From NCBI RefSeq assembly GCF_039543665.1, contig NZ_BAABKE010000010.1, positions 20,520 through 84,519 of the forward strand: a DNA stretch of 64,000 nt, in the 5' to 3' direction. The DNA is from Wohlfahrtiimonas larvae (GTDB lineage: Bacteria > Pseudomonadota > Gammaproteobacteria > Cardiobacteriales > Wohlfahrtiimonadaceae). Both the position numbers and the translations under genes were made by a program. The notes below the pieces were generated by a model that had not been told where the DNA came from, searched no databases, and was given only the letters and a program-made list of their open reading frames with translations. Below are positions 63,284 through 64,000 of this stretch, piece after piece; the stretch's first letter is position 1; the number at the start of each line of letters is the position of its first letter.

Positions 63284-63829
63284 ATGGATTTACCTAAATT
63301 TAAATATCATCCTAATGTTTATGAGTTAGATCTTTTTGTCAAAGAGCTAGGTAGATGCTCTGTATGTAACGAAGTACGAGATTTAAAATATGTTGGTTCA
63401 TTTTATAGTGTGGATGATCCTGATTATTTGTGTCCTTGGTGTATTGTAGCTGGTTCTGCGGCAGCCAAGTATGATGGTTCATTCAATGATTATTGTGGAA
63501 TAGAAGGTGTTTCGCCTAATCCTGATGATCCTGAGCCAATGATCGATGCTAATTTGCTCGATGAGATCTGCTCAAGGACACCTTCATATTTTTCATGGCA
63601 ACAAGAAAAGTGGTTAACACATTGCAATGAGCCTTGTGCATTTATAGATTATACAGATACAAAAATGATTGCACCATTTTATAATGAGATTAAGCAGGAT
63701 TTGGATGATTCAGGAAGAGGATATTCATCCGAAATGCTCCAATATATTTCTCAAGATGGATCTGTTGTGGGGTATTTATTTCAATGTGTGAAGTGTGGCC
63801 AGCATAAACTACACATAGATTGCGATTAA
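63284..63829 (+). CDS. CbrC-family (UPF0167) protein
   Basis: This 181-residue cytoplasmic protein has the UPF0167 pattern: LPKFKYHPNVYE at the N-terminus, CSVCNEVRDLKYVGSFYSVDD with CPWCI soon after, FSWQQEKWLTHCNEPCAFI in the middle and CVKCGQHKLHIDCD at the end. The Cys pairs suggest metal binding. In E. coli, CbrC is linked to CreBC-regulated genes and colicin E2 tolerance, and here creBC and creD lie 6-11 kb upstream. AAGGAGG precedes the start. Confidence 0.9.
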   Translation: MDLPKFKYHPNVYELDLFVKELGRCSVCNEVRDLKYVGSFYSVDDPDYLCPWCIVAGSAAAKYDGSFNDYCGIEGVSPNPDDPEPMIDANLLDEICSRTPSYFSWQQEKWLTHCNEPCAFIDYTDTKMIAPFYNEIKQDLDDSGRGYSSEMLQYISQDGSVVGYLFQCVKCGQHKLHIDCD

Positions 63830-63897
63830 GATTGGTGGTTAATTCTTTGATTTTATTTGCTTTGTATAAATATTTTTAAATTATTTTAAATTTGTTG

Positions 63898-63925
63898 TTG
63901 ACAGGTTTCGATTTTGGCCTATAAT
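63898..63925 (+). promoter_or_regulatory. Strong rRNA-type promoter at the right edge
   Basis: TTGACA (63898-63903) and TATAAT (63920-63925) are both perfect, 16 nt apart. An A/T-tract UP-element-like stretch lies upstream and the GC-rich discriminator GAGCACCTC downstream. GAGCTCTTTTCAAA at about 63971-63984 recalls a boxA antiterminator. A ribosomal or stable RNA operon probably begins just beyond the window. Confidence 0.55.
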
Positions 63926-64000
63926 GAGCACCTCTTCTGAACGAGGCGCTGCTTGAAGCGGTGAGTTTAGAGCTCTTTTCAAAGGTTTCGGTGGTTTTAG

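Noticed and set aside
1..64000. CRISPR arrays, insertion sequences or prophage
   Set aside because: No regularly spaced repeats, transposase, integrase or phage structural genes are visible.

Overview
The window looks like chromosomal DNA of a low-GC, AT-rich gammaproteobacterium that respires on nitrate. The evidence is a periplasmic Nap nitrate reductase, TAT and Sec exported cytochromes c, a Gram-negative porin, CreBCD, RelA, FabV, RF3 and an FtsY with an acidic N-terminus. A Cardiobacteriales-type lineage (Ignatzschineria/Wohlfahrtiimonas) would fit, but this placement is a guess. I see no insertion sequence, prophage or CRISPR array.

Layout. 1-2.7 kb: 3' part of an FtsX-type ABC permease and a cardiolipin-synthase-like PLD enzyme. 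2.8-10.4 kb: an electron-transfer island, with a TsdBA-type thiosulfate/tetrathionate cytochrome pair followed by napD and napAGHBC, with an FNR-like site before napA. 10.5-14.2 kb: YheO-type regulator, serine importer SdaC and serine dehydratase SdaA, a serine-catabolic unit. 14.2-16.1 kb: a NERD-helicase gene split by a +1 frameshift at an A-run. 16.1-17.1 kb: a minus-strand pair made of queuosine-precursor transporter YhhQ and a QueF-like T-fold protein that lacks QueF catalytic residues, preceded by a sequence resembling a preQ1-I riboswitch. 17.3-23.2 kb: nicotinamidase, LemA and two tandem DUF2207 membrane proteins with Gly/Ser tails, then an unrecognised protein. 23.3-28.3 kb: prfC, YbaK-type deacylase, porin, MFS carrier. 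28.6-33.6 kb: FdrA plus DUF1116 pair (related to the oxamate carbamoyltransferase subunits of enteric bacteria), LysR regulator and HAD phosphatase. 33.8-34 kb: two tandem identical tRNA-Asp genes. 34.1-45.9 kb: housekeeping genes (epimerase, META/DUF4377 protein, mnmH, a decayed TraB/GumN gene, ftsY, lytic transglycosylase, transaldolase, fabV, tyrA, relA, META lipoprotein). 45.9-51.4 kb: membrane protein, CitMHS carrier, and a copper operon encoding a fused CopY-CopZ repressor/chaperone plus CopA behind a perfect cop box. 51.4-57.5 kb: Bcp, CreB, CreC, DUF486, BrnQ, CreD. 57.5-64 kb: small membrane protein, AEC carrier behind a Fur-like box, queF with its own preQ1-I-like leader, DUF2059 protein, valS, CbrC-like protein and, at the right edge, a strong rRNA-type promoter.

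How parts work together. The Nap genes make the periplasmic nitrate reductase and its quinol-oxidising NapGHBC chain, and TsdBA may exchange electrons with thiosulfate or tetrathionate in the same compartment. SdaC/SdaA turn imported serine into pyruvate. The two queuosine loci appear to be tuned by the same ligand, preQ1: one makes preQ1 (QueF) and the other imports precursors (YhhQ) together with a QueF-like protein of unknown role. The most unusual items are this paired riboswitch arrangement with the QueF-like protein, and the CopY-CopZ fusion, which keeps an internal ribosome-binding site and start codon for a free 69-residue CopZ.
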